The translations under genes and the position numbers were made by a program. This document shows positions 7,097 to 16,051 of a stretch of 64,000 bases of DNA, one piece after another. The stretch's first letter is position 1; the number at the start of each line of letters is the position of its first letter. This DNA comes from Dactylosporangium vinaceum (GTDB lineage Bacteria; Actinomycetota; Actinomycetes; Mycobacteriales; Micromonosporaceae). The notes beneath the pieces are model-generated. The model ran no database searches. It was not told where the DNA came from and saw only the letters and a program-made list of their open reading frames with translations. The stretch covers positions 11,656,001 to 11,720,000 of the forward strand of contig NZ_CP061913.1 in the NCBI RefSeq assembly GCF_019904175.1, given 5' to 3'.

Positions 7097-9268
7097 CTAG
7101 GCTTTCCGACGACGGCTTGCGAACAGCAGCCCTCCGCCGCCGAACACGGTCGCGAGCCCCAGCTGCAGCATCGCCGCGATCGGCGCGCCGGTGACCGCGA
7201 GCCCGCCGCCACCGCCGGCGGCAGCGACGGTGATCGCCATCTTCAGGCTGTGCGGCAGCCCGTTCGGCCCGACCCCCGCGGCCACGAGCGAGTGCGCGCC
7301 GACCACGAGGTCCGGCGGCACCCGCACCGGCTTGGAGAAGTTGCCCTGCCCGTCGGTGACGGCGGTCCCGAGCTCGATCGGCTGGGAGTACACGACGATC
7401 GTCGCGGTCGAGTAGGGCATGAAGCCCGTCCCGATCACCACGATGTCCTGCCCCGGCTCGGCCGTCTTGATGATCCCCTGGTCGGTCGTCAGCGTCAGGT
7501 CGGTGTCGGGCGGCGTGGCCGGAATCGTCGGCGCGGTCGGCGTGGCCTGGTTGGACGGCCCGGCCGCGCTGGAGTCACCGAGCGGATTGTTGGTGACGAC
7601 AGTGACGGTGTACGTCACGCCCGCCGTCCCGCCCATGACGCACGACGTGGCCGCGGCCGATGTGGTCGTGCACTTCGCCGGCCCGGGGTTGGCGAACGCG
7701 GTGTACCCGGTCACGCCCGTGACGTCCCCGGGCGCGACCCAGCTGACGCTTATCGAGGACACGCCACCGGTCGCGGTGACCGACGACGGTGCCGGGATCG
7801 GCGCGCCGACCGTGAACGTCCGCGGCACCTGCGTGGCCATGGCCCAGGTCGTGTCGCCCGCCTGGTCGGCCAGGACGGTGCACGACCCCGGGGCCACGAG
7901 CGTGGCCGTGCTGCCGGAGACGGTGCAGACCGACGGCGTGGAGCTCGAGAACGCCACCGGCAGCCCCGAGGTCGCCGACGCGACGAGCCCGACCGAGCCC
8001 TTCGACACCGACCAGTCGGCCGGGGCGGTGAAGTCGATGGTCTGCGGCTTGAGCCGGACGCGCAGGCTGGGCCCGCACTCCCCCTCGGTCCGGTGCCGCC
8101 GCCGGCTCTCGGCGCAGCCGCCGCTCATGCGGGCCGCGACGCCCACCGGATCGGCGATCACCGTGTCGTCGAGCTCATAGGTGCCCGCGATGGAGCTGGT
8201 GATCGGCACCGTGAACGAGCAGTTGGCTGCGGCCCCGGTCAGCGAGCCGCCGGCCAGCGTGAAGAAGGTCGAGCCGGCCGCCGCCGTCACCGTGCCGCCG
8301 CACGTGTTGCCCGTGCTGCCGCCGGTGCCGACGGTCAGACCGCTCGGCAGGTTGAGCCGGAACCCGAGGCCGCTCGACACCGCCGTCGCGTTCATGTCGG
8401 TGCGGTCCAGCCCGACGGTCAGCGAGCTGCTGTCCATCACCACGATCTGGTAGGGCGAGATGTTGGCCCCGACCCGCGCCGGCGCGGTGGTGACGGTGAG
8501 CGTCTGCGTGGTCTGGCCGGTGGTCAGTCCGGTCAGGTTGCTGTACTGCGCGGACGTCAGCGAATACGACCCGGACGCCTCGGCCACGACCGGGAACGTG
8601 ATCGTGCAGTCCTCCTGCACATCGGGCATCGAGATCCCATTCACGACCAGCGCGGTGCTGCCCGGGCTGGTCACGATGCTTGTCGTGCTGCATGTCGACA
8701 CCTCGCTGCCCTGCGCCCGCCACAGGGCTCCGCCGCCGGGAAGCGTGATCGTGAAGTCCATCCCGCTGACCGTTGAGCAGGTGATGCCCTTGCTGACGGT
8801 GGCGACGAGCGTCGTCGTCTGGTGGTCGTCGACCGTTGCGTCGCCCCACACCGCCGAGACGGTGACGCCGGCGCTCTCGGCACAGGCGAACGCCCGCGCG
8901 CCCGGCTTGGCCGCGGCTTTGCCGGCACTCAGCCCGGTCGCCGCCTTGTCCGCGACGTCGGCCCGGCCCTTGCTGTCGCCCGTGACCGGCTGGACGTCCA
9001 GGTGCTTCTTGACGTCCTTGTCCGGCTTCTGCTGCCCGCCGTCCTTACCGGGCTTCGTGACCGTGTGCGGCTTGTCCGCCCGGTGGGCTTTCGCCGCCTT
9101 CTGCGGCTTGGCGGCGGTGTCGTGAGCGTGCGTCCTGCTCTTGGCGGCGGCGTGGGCCGGCCCGGCCGCCGCCGCGAAGCTCGTCTGTGGCACGGCCAGC
9201 ACGCCGCAGGTGGCGAGCAGCGCCACCGCAACCCAGCGTGTCGGCCGGGCCCCCTTCTGCCGAAACAT
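7097..9268 (-). CDS. LAXTG-anchored surface protein with Ig/FN3-like domains
   Basis: A 723-residue secreted, wall-anchored protein. It starts at an ATG with a signal peptide (WVAVALLATCGVLAVPQTSF), then a Lys/His-rich linker (about residues 35-110). Next come two repeat-type beta domains with conserved cysteines, a bacterial Ig-like domain beginning QTIDFTAPADW, a fibronectin type III domain (SSVTATGGVSSISVSWVAPG), and a final Ig-like domain. The C-terminus is LAVTG, a hydrophobic helix and RRRK, the form recognised by class E sortases. A charged stretch (ESRRRHRTEGECGP) interrupts the otherwise Ser/Thr/Gly-rich domains and looks out of place. No sortase is in the window. Function is unknown; adhesion or an extracellular scaffold is plausible. 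Confidence 0.85.
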   Translation of the reverse strand: MFRQKGARPTRWVAVALLATCGVLAVPQTSFAAAAGPAHAAAKSRTHAHDTAAKPQKAAKAHRADKPHTVTKPGKDGGQQKPDKDVKKHLDVQPVTGDSKGRADVADKAATGLSAGKAAAKPGARAFACAESAGVTVSAVWGDATVDDHQTTTLVATVSKGITCSTVSGMDFTITLPGGGALWRAQGSEVSTCSTTSIVTSPGSTALVVNGISMPDVQEDCTITFPVVAEASGSYSLTSAQYSNLTGLTTGQTTQTLTVTTAPARVGANISPYQIVVMDSSSLTVGLDRTDMNATAVSSGLGFRLNLPSGLTVGTGGSTGNTCGGTVTAAAGSTFFTLAGGSLTGAAANCSFTVPITSSIAGTYELDDTVIADPVGVAARMSGGCAESRRRHRTEGECGPSLRVRLKPQTIDFTAPADWSVSKGSVGLVASATSGLPVAFSSSTPSVCTVSGSTATLVAPGSCTVLADQAGDTTWAMATQVPRTFTVGAPIPAPSSVTATGGVSSISVSWVAPGDVTGVTGYTAFANPGPAKCTTTSAAATSCVMGGTAGVTYTVTVVTNNPLGDSSAAGPSNQATPTAPTIPATPPDTDLTLTTDQGIIKTAEPGQDIVVIGTGFMPYSTATIVVYSQPIELGTAVTDGQGNFSKPVRVPPDLVVGAHSLVAAGVGPNGLPHSLKMAITVAAAGGGGGLAVTGAPIAAMLQLGLATVFGGGGLLFASRRRKA

Positions 9269-9348
9269 CTGTGGTTCCCCCCGTCGGGGCGTCCGTGCCA
9301 CCTCGAGCACGGAATGCCCTGCTGGAGAATTTACGGCAAATATCCGAT

Positions 9349-10908
9349 TTACTCCGGGTCGAGCCGATAATCCAGGTCCGGAGAAATGGTGAGCGTGTCC
9401 ATCTGCGCCCGCTGCAGTCGCCCCGAGTAATCCCAGTTCATCGACTGCCACCGGGTGAACTGGTCGAGCACCCATACCCCGGACTGCCGGCTCCCGTTGC
9501 CCGAACGTCCGTTGCCCCCGAACGGCAGGTGCGCCTCCGCCCCCGACGTCGAGTTGTTGATGCTGACCATGCCCGCCCGGGTCCCGCGGCGAAACTCGAA
9601 CGCCTTGCGCGGGTCGGTCGTGTAGATCGCGGCCGACAGCCCGTAACCCGGCGCGTCGGCGAGCTCGATCGCCTCCTCGAGCGTGGAGTACCGCGTGACG
9701 CCCACCATCGGGCCGAACGTCTCCTGCTGGAAGATCTTGTCCTCCGGGCGCACGCCGTGGACGAGCACCGGGTGGTAGAACAGCCCGGCCGCCGGGTCGC
9801 CGACGAAGCCGGCCCGCGGGTTGTCCGCCGTGATCCGCCCGGTGCCCGACGATCCGGAGACCCGGTGGTGGTCCTCGATCCAGTCCAGGAAGCCGTCGTA
9901 CCGCTCGGCGAACCGCTCGCTCATCAGTGGCCCGTAGAGCACCGACGGGTCGGCCGGGTCACCGACGACCGCGCCCTGCACCGCGTCCTCCAGCCGCCGG
10001 GTGAACTCGTCGAGCACGCTGTCGTGGACGATGAGCGTGCCGAGCGAGGTGCAGCGCTGGCCCGCGGTGCCGAAGCCGGCGAAGAGCGCGCCGTGCACCG
10101 CCAGGTCGAGGTCGGCGTCCTCGGTGATGACCATCGGGTTCTTGCCGCCGAGCTCCAGGCACGCGCTCTGCAGGTGCCGGCCGGCGAGCTCGCCGATGCG
10201 GGCGCCGACCTCGGACGAGCCGGTGAATCCGATCTTGTCGATGAGCCCCTCACGCAGGCCCGCCTCCAGCCCCGCGTAGGTGTTGGGGCCATCGGAGTAC
10301 ACCACCTCGAAAACGCCCTTGGGAACGCCCGCACGCCGGATCAGCTCGGCGAACGCCTCGGCACACGCGGCGGCGTACTCGGCCGGCTTCCATACGACGG
10401 CGTTGCCGCAGAGGAGGGCCGGCACGAGGTACCAGCTGGGGACCGCCACCGGGAAGTTGCCGGCGGTCACGATGGCCGCCACGCCAACCGGCACCCGGAA
10501 GGTGAACAGCTGCTTGTCGGGCATCTCGCTGGGCACCGTCTGCCCGTAGAGCCGCCGCCCCTCGCCGAGGAAGAAGTCGCAGGTGTCGACGATCTCCTGC
10601 ACTTCGCCCCGGGCCTCGGTGAGCGTCTTGCCGACCTCGCGGGTGACGAGGGCCGAGAGAGCCTCGAAGTTGGCCTCGACCAGGCGGCCGAGGTTGGCCA
10701 CGACCCGCCCGCGGACCGGTGCCGGCACGTCGGCCCAGGCTTTCTGCGCCCGGCGGGCGGAGCGGCAGGCGGCGGCGAAGGTGTCGGCGTCGGCCAGCGC
10801 GACCTCGGCGACGACGTCGTCCAGGCGCGACGGGTTGAGCGAGGCAACGCGGTTGCCGGTGGCCGCAGCGGGTTGGCCGCCGACGGTCGAGGTGATGAGG
10901 CGCTTCAT
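9349..10908 (-). CDS. ALDH7-like aldehyde dehydrogenase
   Basis: A 519-residue NAD(P)-dependent aldehyde dehydrogenase. The catalytic Glu is in CLELGGKNP and the nucleophile Cys in FGTAGQRCTS, the latter in the ALDH7 form. The NAD site IGFTGSSEVGARI and the C-terminal LPFGGNGRSGNG are also present. Motifs fit the alpha-aminoadipic/piperideine-6-carboxylate semialdehyde dehydrogenases of lysine catabolism, but no lysine aminotransferase is adjacent, so the substrate is inferred. There is no Shine-Dalgarno. TAGATA ends six bases before the ATG, the geometry expected of a leaderless transcript. Confidence 0.9.
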   Translation of the reverse strand: MKRLITSTVGGQPAAATGNRVASLNPSRLDDVVAEVALADADTFAAACRSARRAQKAWADVPAPVRGRVVANLGRLVEANFEALSALVTREVGKTLTEARGEVQEIVDTCDFFLGEGRRLYGQTVPSEMPDKQLFTFRVPVGVAAIVTAGNFPVAVPSWYLVPALLCGNAVVWKPAEYAAACAEAFAELIRRAGVPKGVFEVVYSDGPNTYAGLEAGLREGLIDKIGFTGSSEVGARIGELAGRHLQSACLELGGKNPMVITEDADLDLAVHGALFAGFGTAGQRCTSLGTLIVHDSVLDEFTRRLEDAVQGAVVGDPADPSVLYGPLMSERFAERYDGFLDWIEDHHRVSGSSGTGRITADNPRAGFVGDPAAGLFYHPVLVHGVRPEDKIFQQETFGPMVGVTRYSTLEEAIELADAPGYGLSAAIYTTDPRKAFEFRRGTRAGMVSINNSTSGAEAHLPFGGNGRSGNGSRQSGVWVLDQFTRWQSMNWDYSGRLQRAQMDTLTISPDLDYRLDPE

Positions 10909-10958
10909 GCGTCTTATCTAACTGGTCGCCGCCGCCGGACCGAAGGCCAACCGCCCGC

Positions 10959-11393
10959 CTATCCGGTCGTCTCGGCCGGATCGAAGGCCAACCGCCCGCC
11001 GAACTGGTCGCGCAGCCGCTCGTCGTAGTAGTCCGCGGTGTCCGCAACCCAGTCGCAGGCGTTGCTGAGCTCGATCGGGTCAAGCGTCGAGGCGAGCATC
11101 TCCACCGCCGCGAACACACTGCCGTCGCGCCAGAACAGCCGGATGAAGTTGAGCCGCCCGTTGAGGTCGTTCAGCTCCACCAGCAGCTCCGGCGTGCGCT
11201 CCAACTCCCGCAGCACCGGCGAGAACACCCGCACGAACGGCGGCTCGCTGGCGATCAGGCGCAGATACACCACCGCCGTGCCGCTGCGGATCGCGACAGG
11301 CGTCGAGACCAGGTCAGCCGGCACCTCCGGCCCACCGAGGTAGTCCGTGACGAGCCCGTGCACCCTCGCCCGTAAGGCGTCGTCTATCGACAC
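10959..11393 (-). CDS. YbjN/CesT-like chaperone-fold protein
   Basis: A 144-residue protein resembling the YbjN / T3SS-chaperone fold proteins common in actinobacteria. Typical features are VYLRLIASEPPFVRVFSPVL, ELLVELNDLNGRLNFIRLFW and FAAVEMLASTLDPIELSNAC. It has no signal peptide or membrane helix. I chose GTG 11393; a TTG five codons upstream is possible, but TTGTAT there could be a -10 element for a leaderless message. It lies just downstream of the HTH protein gene on the same strand. No specific biochemical role can be given. Confidence 0.75.
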   Translation of the reverse strand: MSIDDALRARVHGLVTDYLGGPEVPADLVSTPVAIRSGTAVVYLRLIASEPPFVRVFSPVLRELERTPELLVELNDLNGRLNFIRLFWRDGSVFAAVEMLASTLDPIELSNACDWVADTADYYDERLRDQFGGRLAFDPAETTG

Positions 11394-11415
11394 GCGTCCA
11401 CGATACAAAAGGCGT

Positions 11416-11964
11416 TCACCCGCTCTTACCGGGCCGTCCGGGCGGCAGGAACCCTCGGCGGCGGGCCTCCTTCACCCAGCGGTGCGCCGTGCTGACCGGC
11501 ACCCCGTGCTGATCGGCCAGGTCACAGGCCGGGCGGGGCGACTCCTGCGCATACTCGAGATACACGTCCGCCACCCGGCGGTAGAACACGTCGGGCCGGC
11601 CGCGCAGCCGCACCGACTCGGGCGCCGCCGTCCGCACGACCGCGAGAGCCGGCTCCACCATCTCCCAGCCGATGTCCGCGGCGAGCGGCGGTCCCACCGG
11701 CGCCTCGCGAACGCGAACCACCGCTGTCGTACTTCCCGCCACCTCATCCGCCGCCAGCTGCGCATTGGCCGCCGCCTCGATCCGCCCGACGGGGATGGCG
11801 CGCAGGAGTTCCGCACTCGGCGTCCCGTCGATGCGCAGCCCGGTCAGCACCAGCCGCCCGCCCGCGCCGACCGCGACGCGCACCAGGACCGTCCCGGCCA
11901 GCGGAGGCTCGTCCTGGCGCCATTCGTACCAGCCGTCAGCGACTGGGAAGAGGCGGCCGCGCAC
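11416..11964 (-). CDS. Hypothetical protein with C-terminal helix-turn-helix
   Basis: A 182-residue protein with a GTG start. Residues 1-125 are beta-rich and not recognised. The C-terminal segment contains CDLADQHGVPVSTAHRWVKE, a clear helix-turn-helix, followed by ARRRGFLPPGRPGKSG, a form seen in many uncharacterised actinobacterial genes. It ends 22 bases before the YbjN-like gene and probably shares its transcript. A perfect palindrome TAGACGTCTA at 12011-12020 lies about 50 bases upstream and could be its own operator. Confidence 0.75.
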   Translation of the reverse strand: MRGRLFPVADGWYEWRQDEPPLAGTVLVRVAVGAGGRLVLTGLRIDGTPSAELLRAIPVGRIEAAANAQLAADEVAGSTTAVVRVREAPVGPPLAADIGWEMVEPALAVVRTAAPESVRLRGRPDVFYRRVADVYLEYAQESPRPACDLADQHGVPVSTAHRWVKEARRRGFLPPGRPGKSG

Positions 11965-12483
11965 GAGGCCAGGCTAGCCACATTTCCTCAAATCAACAAT
12001 TGCGCTCACTTAGACGTCTAGATACGCTGATCTGGACCCACCAGCCACAAGGCGTTCGGGCGTCTCAGGCGACACATGTCTTGGGGGTGGAGACGCCTGT
12101 CGGCCCGCGGCGACTTCGGGGGTCGGTCGTGCGGTTCAGCTTTGGCTGAGCGCACAACCGCGCAGGCCGGTGGCTCGTCCGCGTCGAGATTCGGGGGACA
12201 ACGGGGCGACGCGGACGGTGGCCGCCGAGCGGGGGCGCGTACAGGCGCGATCCGCTCGGCGGCGTCCAACTCCAAAGCTGCGGTCGCGGGGTCTCGCCGG
12301 GCCCCGCGGCCGCTTCTTTTGCGCTCCTGTCGTTTTCTTCTGTGCTCCCGTCGGTGCCGACGGCCGCCGCTCTCTTGATGGCCGTTGTTCGTGGTGGACG
12401 TGAAGCGCCCCCGCCGGTCCATTGACACGACGGGGGCGCTTCGGTTCTGAGCGGTGTTGCCCGGTTCGGAGCGGTGCCGACTG
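11965..12483. other. 519-bp intergenic region with hairpins
   Basis: No convincing gene on either strand: the open frames are Arg/Ser-rich shadows without ribosome binding sites. It holds the palindrome TAGACGTCTA (12011-12020), an 8-bp stem GGCGTCTC/GAGACGCC (12059-12097), a weaker GTGCGGTT/AACCGC fold near 12127-12163 and a terminator at its right end. A small RNA is possible but not shown. Confidence 0.5.
12402..12442 (-). terminator. Terminator after GH87 gene
   Basis: Perfect 12-bp arms GAAGCGCCCCCG / CGGGGGCGCTTC with a 17-nt loop, 41 bases beyond the stop of the minus-strand GH87 gene. Confidence 0.75.
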
Positions 12484-14511
12484 CTACCAGGGCTGCGGCG
12501 CGGGAGGCGCCACGACCGGCGGGCGGTCATCGCAGGTGATCGTGTTCGGCAGCTCCCACGGCGCGAACCACGGGCCCGTGGTGCCGCCGCCGTCGTTGCC
12601 GCCCTGGTCGACGAGCGAGAACTCCGAGCCGGCCGGGGTGAAGTGGAACGAGCCGCAGTTGTTGATGCCGACCGCACCCACATTGCGGGCGTCGACGTTC
12701 TCGAACGTCGCCGACCCGGCCACGCGCGCCGAGACGACCGAGGTGCCGGTGCCGTCGACCTTGACGTCCTTGAAGTGGACGTTCGTGATCGAGTACTGGT
12801 CCTTCACCGGGAAGTCCACGACCATCATGATCGCGTTGTAGGTGTTGTCGAGGAAGTTGTCGCCGACGACCTGGACGTTCGCGTCCATGTTGCGCTCGAG
12901 GGCGTACAGCCAGATCGCGCCCAGGCCGATGTTCCAGTTGAGCTCGTAGGTGCCGGCCCGGACCGTGGTGTTGTCGGTGACCTTGATCGTCCCGGCGAAC
13001 GGCTGGGCGCCGAAGCGGGTGCCCAGGTGCAGTGCACTGCCCTCGCGGATCGGGTCCGCGACCAGGTTGCCGGAGACCGTGATGTCCTTGCCGCCGTAGA
13101 TCGCGATGCCGTTGGCCAGCGTCGGGGTCTGCACGGTGTTGTGGTCGAACGTGTTGTTCGCGTTCGTGGTCGTCTCCGCCCACATCGCCAGCGCGTCGTC
13201 ACCCGTGTTGCGGAAGAAGCTGTTCGACACGGACGAGTTCGTGACGCCGGTGTGGAAGTTGAGCCCGTCGGCGATCTGGTCGACCACCGTGGTGTTGGTG
13301 ACCTTCGTGTTGTTCATCGGGCCGTCGAACCACAGGCCCACCTTCGTGTGCTGGATGTACAGCCCGTCGACGGTGGAGTCCGACAGCGCCCCGCCGACGC
13401 CGTTGACCTGGTCGGTGTCGATGCGCTCGCGCACGTCACCGACGATCGAGAAGCCCGACAGGTGCACGTTGCGGCTGCCGCCGTCCTGCGCGTACTTGCC
13501 GTAGAACCCGACACCGGTGTGGATCGACTTGTCGGGCGCGGGCGTGCTGAGCGCAACCTCGTGCCCCTTGATGATCGTGTACCACGAGCCGGCGCCCTCG
13601 ATCGTCACGTTGTCGACGATGATGTGCCGGTTCACCTGGTATGTGCCCGGCGGGACGTACACCTTCAGATGCGTCCACTTGGCGAACGCGATCGCCATGT
13701 CGAACGCGTCAGCCGAGTCGCGCTTGCCGGTCGGGTCGGCCCCGAAGAACAGCACGTTCGACGCCACCAGGTCGAGCTTCGGCGCGCCGACGAGCTGCGA
13801 GTCGAGCAGGTCGATCGCGGTCCACGCCGCGTTGCTGCCGCTGGGAACGCTCAGCCGGACCTTGTCGCCCGCCTTGTACGTCCGGCCGAGCAGCAGCCGC
13901 TGCTCATCGTAGAAGTGGAACGGCCGGAACGGCTTGGTGATCTGCGGCGCCGGCGACGTGGCGGCCGGCACGCACGCGCACTCGGTGATCCACCAGTCGG
14001 GGTGCAGCAGCCCCGCGTTCGGGTCGTTGCTGAACGGATACTGGTTGTACAGCCACGAGTACTGCGACGTCAGCGTCATCGTCTGCTTGGACTTGCCGTT
14101 GACCGTCACATCCAGCGGCGCGGTGATCCCGCCGCCGTTCGCAGCGTCCGGAATGCTGTAGCGGACGTTTATCGCGTTCGCCGAGCTGGGCAGCGTGAAC
14201 TCGACGTACTGCCCGGGCGCGAGCTTCACCGCCGACCGGCCGGACGCCTCCGCCGGCAGCGTGTAGGCCGTGCGGTCCGGCCCGATGACCACCCCGTTGG
14301 TCGCGGCCTTCTCCGCCTCCTGCTCGGCGAAGCCGACGTTGGCGCCCCGGCCCGCGACGAGCGCAGGGTCCAGGCCCGCCCGCGTCACGGCCGGCGCCGC
14401 CGACGCGGCAAATGCGGTGGTCCCACCGGCGACGATGACCCCAAGGCCGACAGCGGCCGCGGTCGCCGCCGCGGACCACCGCGATGGTAATCCTGTGGTG
14501 CTCCGTGACAT
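12484..14511 (-). CDS. Secreted GH87 alpha-1,3-glucanase (mycodextranase family)
   Basis: A 675-residue secreted glycanase expected to cut alpha-1,3-glucan, a fungal wall and dental-plaque polymer. After a signal peptide comes a CBM35-like beta domain (residues about 50-170, with SAVKLAPGQYVEFTLP). It is followed by a right-handed beta-helix opening with GADPTGKRDSADAFDMAI and VDNVTIEGAGSWYTIIKG. The catalytic triad is visible as Asp415 (DGLNFHTG) and Asp438-Asp439 (TGDDALAMW). The 23-residue and 1-residue spacing equals that remembered for characterised GH87 enzymes. A long Pro-rich tail closes the protein. The promoter region holds three TTGCRCAA sites, suggesting control by a LacI-type repressor. 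Confidence 0.88.
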   Translation of the reverse strand: MSRSTTGLPSRWSAAATAAAVGLGVIVAGGTTAFAASAAPAVTRAGLDPALVAGRGANVGFAEQEAEKAATNGVVIGPDRTAYTLPAEASGRSAVKLAPGQYVEFTLPSSANAINVRYSIPDAANGGGITAPLDVTVNGKSKQTMTLTSQYSWLYNQYPFSNDPNAGLLHPDWWITECACVPAATSPAPQITKPFRPFHFYDEQRLLLGRTYKAGDKVRLSVPSGSNAAWTAIDLLDSQLVGAPKLDLVASNVLFFGADPTGKRDSADAFDMAIAFAKWTHLKVYVPPGTYQVNRHIIVDNVTIEGAGSWYTIIKGHEVALSTPAPDKSIHTGVGFYGKYAQDGGSRNVHLSGFSIVGDVRERIDTDQVNGVGGALSDSTVDGLYIQHTKVGLWFDGPMNNTKVTNTTVVDQIADGLNFHTGVTNSSVSNSFFRNTGDDALAMWAETTTNANNTFDHNTVQTPTLANGIAIYGGKDITVSGNLVADPIREGSALHLGTRFGAQPFAGTIKVTDNTTVRAGTYELNWNIGLGAIWLYALERNMDANVQVVGDNFLDNTYNAIMMVVDFPVKDQYSITNVHFKDVKVDGTGTSVVSARVAGSATFENVDARNVGAVGINNCGSFHFTPAGSEFSLVDQGGNDGGGTTGPWFAPWELPNTITCDDRPPVVAPPAPQPW

Positions 14512-14670
14512 CGATTGACTCGTTTCTCTCGGGTAGGCGGCGCACCCAGATGCATCGAGTTGGCGGAACGTTCGAGCGGGGGGTGGCGGGTTTGGCAAAC
14601 CTCGACGCTCGAGGCGGGATGGGAGCGGACGCCATGGAGGTGAAGGTGACAGTAGGTCGGCCGCACCCCC

Positions 14671-14722
14671 TTGCACAAGGTCTAGCGCGATAATTGCGCA
14701 ACCCTGCCGCCTTCTTGCACAA
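14671..14722. promoter_or_regulatory. Three TTGCRCAA operator-like sites
   Basis: TTGCACAA (14671-14678), TTGCGCAA (14694-14701) and TTGCACAA (14715-14722), spaced 23 and 21 bases, lie upstream of the GH87 gene. Their two-turn spacing puts all three on one face of the helix. The form resembles LacI-family operators. Confidence 0.55.
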
Positions 14723-14735
14723 CCGAATGCCCGAA

Positions 14736-16013
14736 TTACCCCGCGGCCGCCGCTCCCACAACCCCGGCGCAGATGCGGGCCAGATCAACGTCATCGGTCA
14801 CGTACGGCGGCATCGTGTACACCAGGTCTCGGAACGGCCGCAGCCAAACCCCCAGCTCAACCGCGGCCCGGGTCGCCGCCGCCATATCCACGTCATGGTC
14901 GAGCTGCACGACCCCGATCGCCCCCAGCACCCGCACGTCCCGCACCCCGGGCACCGCCCGTGCCGGCGCGAGGCCGGCGACCAGGCCCGACTCGATCCGC
15001 CGCACGTTGCCCGCCCAGTCCCCGCCGAGCAGCAGCTCGATCGAGGCGTTGGCCACCGCCGACGACAGCGGATTGCCCATGAACGTCGGCCCGTGAGCCA
15101 GCACCGGCAGCTCCCCCCGGCTGATGCCCTGCGCCACGCGCGGCACGCACAGGGTGGCCCCCATCGACAGGTACCCGCCGGTCAGCGCCTTCCCCACACA
15201 CAGCACATCGGGTGCGACCCCGGCCAGGTCCGCCGCGAACAACGCCCCGGTCCGCCCGAACCCGGTGGCGATCTCGTCGAACACCAGCAGCACGTCGTGC
15301 TCGTCGGCGAGCTCGCGCAGCGCGGTGAGGTACTGCGGACTGTGAAAGCGCATCCCCCCGGCCCCCTGCACCACCGGCTCGACAATGATCCCGGCGATCT
15401 CGTCCCGGTGCTCGCGCAGGGTCTCGGCGACGAGGTCGACGTAGCCGGGGTCGTACTCGACCGGCGGCATCGGCACGAAGACCTGCTCGGGCAGCACGCC
15501 GCGCCAGAGGCTGTGCATTCCGCCGTCGGGATCGGTCACCGACATCGGGTGGAACGTGTCGCCGTGATACCCGCCGCGCCAGGTAAGCATCCGCCGCTTC
15601 CCCGGCCGCCCCATCGAGCGGTGGTACTGCAGGCACATCTTGATCGCGACCTCGACCGACACCGATCCGGAGTCGCACAGGAACACATGCCGCAGCGGCC
15701 CGGGCGTGATATCGACGAGCGTCTTCGCCAGCCGCACCGCCGGCTCGTGGGTCAGCCCGCCGAACATGACGTGACTCACCCGACCGACCTGCTCGATCAC
15801 CGCCGCGTCGAGCACCGGGTGCCGATACCCGTGAATCGCCGCCCACCACGACGACATCCCGTCGACGAGCTCCCGTCCATCCGCGAGCGTCAGCCGCACG
15901 CCCGATGCCGACGAGACGACCAGCGGGGGCTGGACGGCCGGCATCGGCGCGTACGGGTGCCAGACATGCTCGCGGTCGAGCGCGACCACCTCGTCGAGGT
16001 CCTCAATCGCCAC
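14736..16013 (-). CDS. bioA: Adenosylmethionine-8-amino-7-oxononanoate aminotransferase
   Basis: Third-from-last step of biotin synthesis: transfers the amino group of S-adenosylmethionine to KAPA to give DAPA. The 425-residue fold-type I PLP enzyme shows HVWHPYAPM and LVDGMSSWWAAIHGY near the N-terminus, both diagnostic of BioA. It also has LTWRGGYHGDTFHPMSVTDP, FDEIATGFGRTG with the PLP-ring Asp, and the Schiff-base Lys275 in CVGKALTGG. I place the start at GTG 16013, since an earlier TTG-type start would overlap the VOC gene. No bioF, bioD or bioB lies nearby, so this is a detached biotin gene. Confidence 0.94.
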   Translation of the reverse strand: MAIEDLDEVVALDREHVWHPYAPMPAVQPPLVVSSASGVRLTLADGRELVDGMSSWWAAIHGYRHPVLDAAVIEQVGRVSHVMFGGLTHEPAVRLAKTLVDITPGPLRHVFLCDSGSVSVEVAIKMCLQYHRSMGRPGKRRMLTWRGGYHGDTFHPMSVTDPDGGMHSLWRGVLPEQVFVPMPPVEYDPGYVDLVAETLREHRDEIAGIIVEPVVQGAGGMRFHSPQYLTALRELADEHDVLLVFDEIATGFGRTGALFAADLAGVAPDVLCVGKALTGGYLSMGATLCVPRVAQGISRGELPVLAHGPTFMGNPLSSAVANASIELLLGGDWAGNVRRIESGLVAGLAPARAVPGVRDVRVLGAIGVVQLDHDVDMAAATRAAVELGVWLRPFRDLVYTMPPYVTDDVDLARICAGVVGAAAAG

Positions 16014-16051
16014 GGCCAGACGATAAACAGCTTCTCCGTGGGTACCGCGAA

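Noticed and set aside
12018..12683. Minus-strand open frame spanning the intergenic region into the GH87 3' end
   Set aside because: Overlaps 200 bases of a well-supported gene in another frame, Arg/Ser-rich, no ribosome binding site.
12454..14490. 678-codon plus-strand open frame opposite the GH87 gene
   Set aside because: Low-complexity VRRR-type translation mirroring the codon bias of the enzyme; no start signal or family match.
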